Source: Williamsia herbipolensis (GTDB lineage: Bacteria; Actinomycetota; Actinomycetes; Mycobacteriales; Mycobacteriaceae). Taken from it: 64,000 bases of DNA. Each line of letters opens with the position of its first letter. The first letter of the stretch is position 1. The notes under the pieces are model-generated. The model was not told the origin of the DNA. It did no database searches and saw nothing but the letters and a program-made list of their open reading frames with translations. Made by a program: the position numbers and the translations under genes. The stretch lies in assembly GCF_000964005.1 (NCBI RefSeq), contig NZ_JXYP01000031.1:41691-105690 (forward strand), in the 5' to 3' direction. Of the stretch, positions 55,997-64,000 are shown piece after piece.

Positions 55997-56262
55997 GCGT
56001 CGACCGCGGCACCGTGGCGGTGCAGGTGCGCTACTTCGCGGCGGCACGCGCAGCCGCCGGTCACGACGAGGAGACCGTCGAGATCGGGTCGTCGGCGACC
56101 GTGGGCGACCTGGAGTCGGCCCTGGGACGCGAGAACCCGGCGTTGGCGCAGGTCCTGCGGCGATGTACCTACCTGCGCGACTCCGTCGCCGTACGCGACC
56201 GTTCCCTGCCGGTCGCCCCGTGCGCCGTGATCGAGGTTCTACCACCGTTCGCCGGTGGCTGA
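55993..56262 (+). CDS. moaD: Molybdopterin synthase sulfur carrier MoaD
   Basis: Ubiquitin-fold sulfur carrier, 89 residues, ending in the Gly-Gly tail (FAGG) that is thiocarboxylated and donates sulfur to precursor Z with MoaE. VQVRYFAAARAAAGHDEETVEI is the family start. The ATG overlaps the moaA stop (ATGA), so moaA and moaD are translated together. The partner moaE is 1.3 kb away on the other strand. Confidence 0.93.
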   Translation: MSVDRGTVAVQVRYFAAARAAAGHDEETVEIGSSATVGDLESALGRENPALAQVLRRCTYLRDSVAVRDRSLPVAPCAVIEVLPPFAGG

Positions 56263-56360
56263 GGTCACAACTGCGTATCTGTGAGATCCCGACTGCGCGA
56301 CCACTTTTCGAGTGTCGACGGAACCATTCCCACCCACGTGAATCCATGCCCGATCCGCGC

Positions 56361-56376
56361 TGTGACCTTGTTCACA
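56361..56376. promoter_or_regulatory. CRP-type site upstream of rpfA
   Basis: TGTGACCTTGTTCACA has both perfect halves TGTGA and TCACA at the N6 spacing of the cAMP-receptor-protein consensus. It lies about 255 bases before the riboswitch and about 440 bases before the rpfA start. In M. tuberculosis rpfA is controlled by the CRP homologue Rv3676, which supports function here (from memory, not checked). Confidence 0.7.
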
Positions 56377-56445
56377 TCACGGGGCGATAACGGATCGGAC
56401 ACGGACCGGCTATCAGCGCTGTGGCCTGCGATGACGACCGAAACG

Positions 56446-56484
56446 CGTTCGTCATACATGGCGACACGTCCACTCGTTCGTCAT
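56446..56484. repeat. Direct repeat CGTTCGTCAT upstream of rpfA
   Basis: CGTTCGTCAT occurs at 56446-56455 and 56475-56484, 29 bases apart, and its core in inverse (ATGACGA) at 56431-56437. Together with the CRP-type site it lies in the 538-base gap between moaD and rpfA. It may be a second regulator's site. Confidence 0.35.
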
Positions 56485-56617
56485 GCGAAGGTATGACACA
56501 CCTGAGACGACCACGTAGCGTCTCGTTCGGCTGCACCTGCGGCCACACCCGAAACAACATGTTCTGTCTGCCGCGCCAAACCTCGTTCCGTGGACAGAGC
56601 CTCCAGAGACACACTTC

Positions 56618-57448
<831 letters not shown>

Positions 57449-57471
57449 TCTCCTGACACGGCTCGCAGTCG

Positions 57472-57516
57472 AAGGGCCCCGCACGTGACCTCGCCGTCCG
57501 TGCGGGGCCCTTTTCC
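57472..57516 (+). terminator. Intrinsic terminator after rpfA
   Basis: AAGGGCCCCGCACG (57472-57485) and CGTGCGGGGCCCTT (57499-57512) form a 14-bp perfect stem with a 13-base loop, followed by TTTTCC. The 133-base gap to moaE holds nothing else. Confidence 0.93.
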
Positions 57517-57581
57517 ATTCCCCGACCGTGCCGAAACTCCCGCCGAGCGGGCCGAAGGTGTCCGCCGAACGTGCCGAGACG

Positions 57582-58019
57582 TCAGGCCGAGCCGACCCAT
57601 TCGTCGGTGCCGTCGGCGAAGATCTGGTGCTTCCAGACGGGCAATGCCTCTTTGACGTCGTCGACGAGGCGGGCACAGGCGTCGAAGGCGGCGCGACGGT
57701 GGTCGGCCGCCACCGCGACGACGAGCGCCGCGTCGCCGATCACGAGATCACCGACGCGATGCGACACGGCGATCGCGCGCACACCGTCCGATTCCGCGGC
57801 GACCTTCGCGACGACCTCGGCGACCACGTCGCCGGCGGTGGGGTGCGCCGAGTAGTGCAGTGCGCGCACATCGCGACCCCCGTCGTGGTTGCGGACCGCG
57901 CCGATGAAACCGACGACCGCGCCCGCGGCACCGCCTGCGGCGTCGACCACGGCACGCTCGTGGTCGGCGAGGTCGATGGGCGCGTCGGTCACGACAGCGC
58001 GAGCGACGACCGCGGCCAT
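57582..58019 (-). CDS. moaE: Molybdopterin synthase catalytic subunit MoaE
   Basis: Catalytic half of molybdopterin synthase, 145 residues, transferring sulfur from MoaD to cyclic pyranopterin. Blocks are [55 protein letters not shown] and the C-terminal [16 protein letters not shown], where the Lys pair is catalytic. It overlaps the mog stop by one base. Minus strand operon with mog and moaC. Confidence 0.94.
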   Translation of the reverse strand: MAAVVARAVVTDAPIDLADHERAVVDAAGGAAGAVVGFIGAVRNHDGGRDVRALHYSAHPTAGDVVAEVVAKVAAESDGVRAIAVSHRVGDLVIGDAALVVAVAADHRRAAFDACARLVDDVKEALPVWKHQIFADGTDEWVGSA

Positions 58020-58495
58020 CAGTGGTCGCCGCCGCGGATCTGATCGAGAGCGTGGGCGAGCACCGGCTCGAGCACCGCGAGACCGTCCTTCACGCCGCCG
58101 GTGGAGCCGGGGAGGTTCACGATCAGCGTCGAGCCGGCGACACCCGCGGTGCCACGCGAGAGGATCGCGGTGGGCACCTTGTCGACACCCGCGCCGCGCA
58201 CGGCGTCGGCCAATCCGGGGATCTCGCGGTCGAGGACGGCGCGGGTCTGTTCGGGCGTCAGGTCGGTGGGATGCAGTCCGGTGCCGCCGGTGGTGATGAT
58301 CAGCGACACCTGCGCCTCGACGGCGGCACGGAGCGCGTCGCCGACGCCGTCCCCGTCGGCCACCACGACGACGTCGTCGACCTCGATGGACCGCTCGGAG
58401 AGCCAGATGGCGATCACGGGACCGGTCCGGTCGGTGTAGACACCGGCCGCGGCGCGGGTCGAGGAGACGACGACGCGCGCGGTGTGGGCGGTCAT
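58019..58495 (-). CDS. mog: MogA/MoaB-family molybdopterin adenylyltransferase
   Basis: Enzyme adenylating molybdopterin before molybdate insertion, 158 residues. The fold motifs are [59 protein letters not shown] and [34 protein letters not shown]. The start 58495 overlaps the moaC stop. Within a tight operon moaC-mog-moaE with 1-4 base overlaps, opposite in strand to moaA-moaD. Confidence 0.93.
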   Translation of the reverse strand: MTAHTARVVVSSTRAAAGVYTDRTGPVIAIWLSERSIEVDDVVVVADGDGVGDALRAAVEAQVSLIITTGGTGLHPTDLTPEQTRAVLDREIPGLADAVRGAGVDKVPTAILSRGTAGVAGSTLIVNLPGSTGGVKDGLAVLEPVLAHALDQIRGGDH

Positions 58496-59007
58496 CGCGA
58501 CCAGGTGCCGCGTTTGCCGCCGGACTTCGTGAGCAGTCGGATGTCGGTCATGCTCGCCCACGGATCGAGTGCCTTGACCATGTCGTGCAGGGTGAGACCG
58601 GCGACGGCGACGGCGGTCAGCGCCTCCATCTCGACACCGGTGCGATCCGACGTCGCGGCGGTCGCGGTGACGTCGATGCTCTCGGCGGCGATCGTGAAGT
58701 CGACCGTCACCGACGAGAGCGCCACCTGGTGGCACAGCGGGATCAGGTCGGGAGTGCGTTTGGCGCCCATGATGGCCGCGATGCGCGCGGTCGCGAGGGC
58801 GTCGCCCTTGGCGAGCGCGCCGTCGGACAGGGCGTCGATCACCTGGGCGGTGGTGCGGAACGTCCCACCGGCGACGGCGACACGGTCGCTGACCGACTTT
58901 CCCCCGACATCGACCATGCGCGCGGCACCGGTCGCATCGATGTGCGTCAGACCGGAGGCGACGGGATCCCCGGGGAGGTCGTCACCCGGTGATCGCGAAT
59001 CAGACAC
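58492..59007 (-). CDS. moaC: Cyclic pyranopterin monophosphate synthase MoaC
   Basis: Converts 3',8-cH2GTP to cPMP, 171 residues. Conserved pieces are [58 protein letters not shown] (catalytic Lys/His region) and [29 protein letters not shown], ending SGGKRGTW. It is the first gene of moaC-mog-moaE; its start is 4 bases before the stop of the small gene upstream at 59011. The first 20 residues are variable. Confidence 0.95.
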   Translation of the reverse strand: MSDSRSPGDDLPGDPVASGLTHIDATGAARMVDVGGKSVSDRVAVAGGTFRTTAQVIDALSDGALAKGDALATARIAAIMGAKRTPDLIPLCHQVALSSVTVDFTIAAESIDVTATAATSDRTGVEMEALTAVAVAGLTLHDMVKALDPWASMTDIRLLTKSGGKRGTWSR

Positions 59008-59010
59008 CGA

Positions 59011-59205
59011 TCAGCGGTTGGGCGTGGTCTTGGCGTGCGTGTACGGCAGCTGGTCGACCGGCAGCGGGAACTCGACGTCACCGAAGGGCGACAGCGCTCC
59101 GGAGATGCTGGCGGCGAACTCCGACACGGCGTGCTCGTGATCACCCTCGTCCGACTGGGGCCAGCCGTTGTCGACGTATCTCTTCTTTTCAGCCACGGCG
59201 ATCAT
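59011..59205 (-). CDS. Small conserved hypothetical upstream of moaC (Rv0863-like)
   Basis: Acidic protein of 64 residues: AEKKRYVDNGWPQSDEGDHEHAVSEFAASISGALSPFGDVEFPLP, then QLPYTHAKTTPNR. It has no membrane helix. In position it matches the small protein between the helicase-associated gene and moaC in M. tuberculosis. The start may be ATG 59205 or, with CAGAAT 7 bases upstream, a leaderless GTG at 59196. It is divergent from the 59239 gene and lies 3 bases before moaC, so it probably belongs to the Mo cofactor operon. Confidence 0.65.
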   Translation of the reverse strand: MIAVAEKKRYVDNGWPQSDEGDHEHAVSEFAASISGALSPFGDVEFPLPVDQLPYTHAKTTPNR

Positions 59206-59225
59206 TCTGCCATGGGAGCGGTCCC

Positions 59226-59231
59226 TATCAT
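59226..59231 (+). promoter_or_regulatory. -10-like hexamer for the helicase-associated gene
   Basis: TATCAT lies 7 bases before the ATG at 59239; leaderless. Confidence 0.4.
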
Positions 59232-59238
59232 CGGTGGG

Positions 59239-61602
59239 ATGAGTTCTGGGGATCGACGCGACGGCTCGATCGATGCCGCAGGTCCCGGCGGGCTCGCGGC
59301 CGACCTCGGCGCACGCACCGACGACCAGCTCGTCGCGTTGATGGCGGCGCGCCCCGACCTCGCCAGTCCCCCACCCGCGGGCACCGCGGTCCTCGCCCAG
59401 CGCGCCCTGGCCGGACCGTCGATCAACCTCGCGGCCGACGACCTCGATCTGCTCACGGTGGCCGTGGCCGAGCAGACGATCCGCCTCGGCACCGACACCG
59501 ACCGCCGACGCATCGGTGTCCCCACGTCGGTCGACGCGGTCGTCGGGGCGCTCGACGGGCGGGCCGAGAAAGACGACATCGTCGCGCGACTCGATCTGCT
59601 GCGTACCCGCGCGCTCGTGTGGGGCACCGACACCGAGCTGATGACCGGCGCCCACACCCCCGCGCTGCTGCCCACCCGGGCACTGCATCTCACCGGCCCG
59701 TTGGCCGATCGGACCCTCGCCGACATCGCCGAGACGCTGTCGTCGGTGAGTGAACGCGAGCGGGAACTGTTGGACACGCTGGCAACAGGGTCGCCGCTGG
59801 GTCGCACCCGCGACGCCGCGCCCGACGCCGACCCGCAGCGCCCCGTGCCGCGGCTGGTGTCGCTGGGTCTGCTGGCCCGCGTCGACGACCAGACCGTCGA
59901 GCTCCCACCCGTCCTCGGACAGTTGCTGCGTGGCGAGAAGCCCAGCGAGCCACACGATCTGCGCGAGCCCGCCCTGGTCCCGGTGACCGGGGCACGGAAG
60001 TTCACCGTCGCCGACGTCGAGGCGGCCGCCGGTGGCGAGGCCCTGGAACTGCTACGCCACCTCACCGACACCGTCGACGCGCTGGGCACCACGCCGGCAC
60101 TGGTGTTGCGGGCGGGCGGCCTCGGCGTCCGGGAGCTGCGCAAGCTGAGCAAGACGACCGGGATCGACGCCACCCGACAGGGTTTCGTGGTGGAACTGCT
60201 CGCCGGGGCCCGATTCATCGACAGCGGATTCCCCGATCCGCCCCTGGAGAGCGGCGAGCCGGCGTGGGCGCCGACGGTGTCGGCCGACCCCTGGCTCCAC
60301 CAACCGCCCGAGCGGCGCTGGCTCGCCATCGCCGACGCCTGGCTGACGTTGCCGCGACGGCCCTGGCAGATCGGCGAGGCGAGCACCGAGGGCGCACCGA
60401 TCCCCTCGCTCGCCGGTGACCTCTACGACGTCTCGGCGGTGGTCGAACGGCGAATGGTGTTGACCGCGCTGGCCGCCGGTGCGCCCGGCAAGTCGATCGA
60501 CCCCGACGCGTTGATGGCCCTGATCGCCTGGCGACACCCCCGGTGGCAACGCCGGCTGTCCCGGCGGCTCGTCGATGCCACCCTGGAGGAGGCGCGCGCG
60601 CTGGGTCTCGTCGCGCACGGCGCCCTGACGGCGTCGGGCCGCGCGCTGCTGACGATGGCCGAGCGCGACGTCACCGCGGTCGACGTCGACAAGCCGGTCG
60701 TGGCCGCGATGGCCAAGGCGCTGCCTGACCCGATCGACTTCTTCCTCACCCAGGCCGACCTCACGGTCACCGCGCCCGGACCGCTCACCGCAGAGTTGTC
60801 GGCAGAACTCGCGCTCGTCGCCGATCTCGAATCCGGCGGCGCCGCATCGGTGTATCGCGTCACCGACACCTCGGTGCGCCGCGCCCTCGACACCGGGCGC
60901 ACCGGCACCGAGTTGATGGGCTTCTTCACCGCGCACTCGAAGACCCCGGTGCCGCAGTCGCTCGAGTACCTGATCGACGACGTCGCGCGGCGCCACGGTC
61001 AACTGCGCGTCGGTGTCGCCTCGTCGTTCATCCGGTGCGAGGACGCGACGACGCTGGCGGCTGTGCTGTCCTCGCCGGTCACCGAGGCGCTGGCTCTCCG
61101 GGCCCTCGCCCCCACGGTCGCGGTGTCGCAGGCACCGCTGCGGCAGGTGCTCGACGAACTGCGCGCGGCCGGATTCGCACCCGCGGGCGAGGACAGTGCG
61201 GGCGATCTGGTCGACCTGCGTGAGCGCGGCGCGCGTGTGCCCATCCAGCGCAATCAACGTCGATCGGCCCGCCGACCACCCACCCCGAACGCCGACCAGC
61301 TGGCGACGGTGGTCACCCGCATGCGGATGCAGGACACCGCCGTCTCCGCGGTCCCGGCGCACTCGACGAGCGCGGTCCGCGCCGGCGGAGGCGAGCCGGC
61401 CACCGCCCTGTTGCAACTGGCGATGCGCGTGGGCCGCGAGGTGCGGATCGGCTACGTCGACGCGCACGGCTCGGCGAGCAAGCACGTGGTCGTCCCGAAG
61501 CTCGTCGGTGCAGGTCAGCTCGTTGTGAACGATGCCGACGGCGCCGACGAGCGCTACGCCCTGCACCGCATCACCTCGGTGGAACTGCTCGAGGGCTCCT
61601 AG
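59239..61602 (+). CDS. Helicase-associated protein with WYL-like C-terminus (Rv0862c-like)
   Basis: Cytoplasmic protein of 787 residues that always, as I recall, lies next to the XPB helicase in Mycobacteriales. A long helical body contains winged-helix-like segments (residues about 270-300, 420-480) and the C-terminal part VGREVRIGYVDAHGSASKHVVVPKLV resembles a WYL domain, which senses nucleotides or DNA ends. It has no ATPase motif. ATG 59239 is chosen by the leaderless hexamer; an ATG at 59212 adds nine residues. It probably regulates or loads the helicase; this is inferred from linkage. Confidence 0.8.
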   Translation: MSSGDRRDGSIDAAGPGGLAADLGARTDDQLVALMAARPDLASPPPAGTAVLAQRALAGPSINLAADDLDLLTVAVAEQTIRLGTDTDRRRIGVPTSVDAVVGALDGRAEKDDIVARLDLLRTRALVWGTDTELMTGAHTPALLPTRALHLTGPLADRTLADIAETLSSVSERERELLDTLATGSPLGRTRDAAPDADPQRPVPRLVSLGLLARVDDQTVELPPVLGQLLRGEKPSEPHDLREPALVPVTGARKFTVADVEAAAGGEALELLRHLTDTVDALGTTPALVLRAGGLGVRELRKLSKTTGIDATRQGFVVELLAGARFIDSGFPDPPLESGEPAWAPTVSADPWLHQPPERRWLAIADAWLTLPRRPWQIGEASTEGAPIPSLAGDLYDVSAVVERRMVLTALAAGAPGKSIDPDALMALIAWRHPRWQRRLSRRLVDATLEEARALGLVAHGALTASGRALLTMAERDVTAVDVDKPVVAAMAKALPDPIDFFLTQADLTVTAPGPLTAELSAELALVADLESGGAASVYRVTDTSVRRALDTGRTGTELMGFFTAHSKTPVPQSLEYLIDDVARRHGQLRVGVASSFIRCEDATTLAAVLSSPVTEALALRALAPTVAVSQAPLRQVLDELRAAGFAPAGEDSAGDLVDLRERGARVPIQRNQRRSARRPPTPNADQLATVVTRMRMQDTAVSAVPAHSTSAVRAGGGEPATALLQLAMRVGREVRIGYVDAHGSASKHVVVPKLVGAGQLVVNDADGADERYALHRITSVELLEGS

Positions 61603-61651
61603 CTGCGAGGGGCCTGTCCCACCGGCCGCGACACGGTCTGCGAAAACCGTG

Positions 61652-61657
61652 GACAAT
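61652..61657 (+). promoter_or_regulatory. -10-like hexamer for leaderless xpb
   Basis: GACAAT lies 6 bases before the GTG at 61664, which has no ribosome-binding site. Confidence 0.35.
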
Positions 61658-61663
61658 GGATCG

Positions 61664-63316
61664 GTGACCGAAGGCCCTTTGATCGTCCAGTCCGACAAGA
61701 CCCTGCTCCTCGAGGTCGACCACCCCGATGCGCCCGCCGCGCGTGGCGCGATCGCGCCGTTCGCCGAGCTCGAACGTGCCCCCGAGCACGTGCACACCTA
61801 TCGCATCACCCCGTTGGCGCTGTGGAACGCGCGCGCCGCCGGTCACGACGCCGAGCAGGTGGTCGACGCCCTGGTCAGCTTCTCCCGCTATGCGGTGCCC
61901 CAGCCGCTGCTGATGGACATCGTCGACACCATGGGCCGCTTCGGCCGTCTGCAGCTGGTGAAGAGCCCGGTGCACGGTCTCACCCTGGTCAGCCTCGATC
62001 GCGCGGTGCTCGAAGAGGTGATGCGACACAAGAAGATCGCGCCGATGCTCGGCGCGCGGCTCGACGACGACACCGTCGTGGTGCATCCGTCGGAGCGCGG
62101 TCACATCAAGCAGTTGCTGCTCAAGATCGGTTGGCCTGCTGAGGATCTCGCCGGGTACGTCGACGGCGAGGCGCATCCGATCGAGCTCGCCGAGACCGAC
62201 TGGGAGCTCCGCGATTATCAGCAGATGGCGGCCGATTCGTTCTGGGCCGGCGGCTCGGGCGTCGTCGTGCTGCCCTGTGGCGCGGGCAAGACCATGGTCG
62301 GCGCCGCGGCGATGGCCAAGGCCGGCGCCACCACCCTGATCCTGGTGACGAACACCGTCGCCGGTCGGCAGTGGAAGCGCGAGCTCATCGCCCGCACGTC
62401 GCTGACCGAGGAGGAGATCGGCGAGTACTCCGGTGAGCGCAAGGAGATCCGTCCGGTCACCATCGCGACGTATCAGGTGATGACCCGTCGCTCGAAGGGC
62501 GAGTACCGCAACCTGGAGCTGTTCGACTCCCGCGACTGGGGACTCATCATCTACGACGAGGTGCACCTGCTGCCCGCGCCGGTGTTCCGGATGACCGCCG
62601 ACCTGCAGTCGCGCCGCCGCCTCGGCCTCACCGCGACGTTGGTCCGCGAGGACGGTCGCGAGGGCGACGTGTTCAGCCTGATCGGGCCGAAACGCTATGA
62701 CGCGCCGTGGAAGGACATCGAGGCACAGGGCTGGATCGCGCCCGCGGACTGCATCGAGGTCCGGGTCACACTCACCGACGAGGAGCGGCTGCAGTACGCC
62801 GTGGCCGAGCCGGAGGAGAAGTACAAGCTCTGCTCGACCGCGCACACCAAGGTCAACGTGGTGAAGTCGATCCTGGCCCGCCACGAGGATGCGCCCACAC
62901 TGATCATCGGCGCCTACATCGATCAGCTCGAGGAACTCGGTGCCGCGCTCGACGCGCCGGTGATCCAGGGGTCGACCAAGAACTCCGAGCGCGAGATCCT
63001 GTTCGAGCAGTTCCGGCGCGGCGAGGTCTCGACTCTGGTGGTCAGCAAGGTCGCCAACTTCTCCATCGATCTGCCCGAAGCGTCTGTGGCCGTGCAGGTC
63101 TCGGGAACGTTCGGGTCACGCCAGGAGGAGGCGCAGCGTCTCGGCCGGCTGCTGCGACCGAAGAAGGACGGCGGTCAGGCCCACTTCTACTCGGTGGTCT
63201 CCCGCGACACCCTCGATGCCGACTACGCCGCGCACCGGCAGCGTTTCCTCGCCGAGCAGGGCTACGCCTACCGCATCACCGACGCCGACGACCTGCTCGG
63301 ACCGGCGATCGGCTGA
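61664..63316 (+). CDS. xpb: XPB/Rad25-like DNA helicase
   Basis: ATP-dependent 3'-5' DNA helicase of the XPB family, 550 residues. An N-terminal damage-recognition-like domain (about 40-175) is followed by the helicase with Walker A LPCGAGKT (203-210), DEVH box (298-301), and the XPB RED motif in LVREDGREGD. Later motifs are RQEEAQRLGRLLRPK (motif VI) and the thumb region. In M. tuberculosis the protein is called Ercc3. The gene follows the WYL-like gene by 61 bases. Likely role: DNA repair or transcription-associated remodelling. Confidence 0.95.
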   Translation: MTEGPLIVQSDKTLLLEVDHPDAPAARGAIAPFAELERAPEHVHTYRITPLALWNARAAGHDAEQVVDALVSFSRYAVPQPLLMDIVDTMGRFGRLQLVKSPVHGLTLVSLDRAVLEEVMRHKKIAPMLGARLDDDTVVVHPSERGHIKQLLLKIGWPAEDLAGYVDGEAHPIELAETDWELRDYQQMAADSFWAGGSGVVVLPCGAGKTMVGAAAMAKAGATTLILVTNTVAGRQWKRELIARTSLTEEEIGEYSGERKEIRPVTIATYQVMTRRSKGEYRNLELFDSRDWGLIIYDEVHLLPAPVFRMTADLQSRRRLGLTATLVREDGREGDVFSLIGPKRYDAPWKDIEAQGWIAPADCIEVRVTLTDEERLQYAVAEPEEKYKLCSTAHTKVNVVKSILARHEDAPTLIIGAYIDQLEELGAALDAPVIQGSTKNSEREILFEQFRRGEVSTLVVSKVANFSIDLPEASVAVQVSGTFGSRQEEAQRLGRLLRPKKDGGQAHFYSVVSRDTLDADYAAHRQRFLAEQGYAYRITDADDLLGPAIG

Positions 63317-63325
63317 GCCGGCCGT

Positions 63326-63937
63326 TCAGGTGGGTGTGCCCGACGGCGGTGCGAGGCAGTAGCCGACGGGGCGCGGCAGCGCGAACCCGACGGCCCGACT
63401 GCCGTCCGGACAATCCGGCGTGATGTCGCCCGCGGTCCGGCGGGCGACCTGCACGATGGTGTTCGATCCGCGGGCGATCGCGGTGCATGCACGGTCGACG
63501 AACGCCGATCGTGAGCCGATCTCGTAGCACCGACCTTCGCGGAGATTCGGTGACAGACACAGTGATCCGTCTCCGGACAGCGAGACCTGGTCGTAGGCCG
63601 GGCCCGGGCACTGCGACCGTGACAGGTCCGACGTACTCGCGACGTAATAGGTGACCTCGTCGCGGCCACAACTGGCCCGCCGGACGCTGACCTCGTCGTT
63701 GTCGGCGTTGCGCACCGAGACGCAGTCCCCCACGGCGACGTCGTCCGTCGAGTCGACGCGGTTGTGGATGTTCGTGAACGCGAACACCGCGACGGCGATC
63801 ACGAGACCGAGGATGACGACCAGCGCGGCCCAGAGGATCGGGGGCACCGCGCGTCGTCGCGCCGACGGCAGCGGGGGGTACCCGCCGTAGGGCGATGGGG
63901 GGCCGAGAGGCGGCGGCCCGAAGCCGGGGTGGGTCAC
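63326..63937 (-). CDS. Membrane-anchored secreted protein, LppU/SCO3897-like
   Basis: Protein of 203 residues. A Pro/Tyr/Gly-rich cytoplasmic start (GPPPLGPPSPYGGYPPL) leads to one membrane helix (about 31-54), then an extracytoplasmic domain with eight cysteines in a VGDCVSV, ASCG, QCPG, SLCLS, GRCYE, RACT, PDCPD, GYCLAP pattern, giving about four disulfides. This agrees with the actinobacterial LppU_SCO3897 family of unknown role. GTG 63937 is taken as start. It converges on xpb with a 9-base gap. Confidence 0.75.
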   Translation of the reverse strand: MTHPGFGPPPLGPPSPYGGYPPLPSARRRAVPPILWAALVVILGLVIAVAVFAFTNIHNRVDSTDDVAVGDCVSVRNADNDEVSVRRASCGRDEVTYYVASTSDLSRSQCPGPAYDQVSLSGDGSLCLSPNLREGRCYEIGSRSAFVDRACTAIARGSNTIVQVARRTAGDITPDCPDGSRAVGFALPRPVGYCLAPPSGTPT

Positions 63938-63950
63938 GGACTCGTTCCTG

Positions 63951-64000
63951 TCATTGCGGGGTCAGCAGGGATGCGCAGTAGGTGAGCGGGTGCACCGACT
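63951..64000 (-). CDS. Possible C-terminus of a protein cut by the window edge
   Basis: On the minus strand an open frame runs from the right edge to a TGA at 63953-63951, reading VHPLTYCASLLTPQ before the stop. It lies 13 bases upstream of the LppU-like gene. It is too short to judge; the single Cys would fit a secreted protein of similar type. Confidence 0.3.
   Translation of the reverse strand, partial: SVHPLTYCASLLTPQ

Noticed and set aside
56265..56284. TCACA-n10-TGTGA as a second CRP site after moaD
   Set aside because: Arms are in inverse orientation and spacing (n10) does not match the CRP consensus.

Overview
The window is GC-rich chromosomal DNA from a mycolic-acid-bearing actinobacterium, most like Gordonia or a close relative in the Mycobacteriales. 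Supporting signs are the PrrA/PrrB pair, SepH, an extended CspB, DUF2530/DUF2537/DUF2771/DUF3027 proteins, an MmpL-type transporter, an Eis-like acetyltransferase and an Rpf muralidase. From memory, the gene set and order resemble the M. tuberculosis Rv0861c-Rv0903c segment in inverted orientation, with accessory genes inserted. No computed alignment backs this.

Layout. 1-2535: ABC importer (two permeases, lipoprotein receptor; no ATPase inside the window). 2625-5413: Mn/Fe transporter MntH and DNA photolyase, minus strand. 5487-7612: prrAB two-component system. 7758-11363: haemophore-like protein, ROK sugar kinase, DUF6328 membrane protein, FKBP isomerase and citrate synthase. 11437-16032: sugar kinase and aldose-epimerase operon, 5-oxoprolinase subunits B and C, and a DUF2236 oxygenase-like gene behind a clear operator. 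16193-17026: a lower-GC secreted CHAP-domain protein that looks foreign. 17183-20564: LLM flavin oxidoreductase with MarR, TetR, a DUF1540 protein and a RibD-like reductase. 20602-26586: MMPL transporter, PAP2 phosphatase, MFS exporter and pdxH, all on the minus strand. 26662-33496: second citrate synthase, methyltransferase, TetR-controlled ABC exporter and serC.

33705-38168: sepH, DUF6928-like, DUF2537, FAD oxidoreductase and a TrmH-type methyltransferase. 38242-47026: three transporters (two MFS, one purine permease), Eis-like acetyltransferase, MarR, DUF2530, an Asp-nucleophile hydrolase divergent from an XRE regulator, and a second PAP2 phosphatase. 47036-53843: a large Sacsin/Hsp90-type ATPase, DUF3027, MFS, DUF2771 and CspB. 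54067-59205: molybdenum cofactor genes moaA-moaD and moaC-mog-moaE flanking rpfA, which sits behind a cAMP-receptor-type site and a c-di-AMP (ydaO) riboswitch. 59239-63937: a helicase-associated WYL-like protein, XPB helicase and a secreted LppU-like protein.

Regulation is the best-supported non-coding signal. At least fifteen genes show a -10-like hexamer (TAnnnT, CAnnnT or GAnnnT) 5-8 nt before an ATG or GTG with no Shine-Dalgarno, which is the layout of leaderless transcripts. Dyad operators overlap the promoters of mntH, the DUF2236 gene, the MMPL gene and the TetR-ABC operon. No tRNA, rRNA, CRISPR array, insertion sequence or complete mobile element was found. I did not find a clear-cut new multi-gene system; the nearest candidates are the Sacsin-like ATPase/DUF3027 pair, the SepH/DUF6928 pair, the CHAP gene island and a 17-codon coupled leader ORF.
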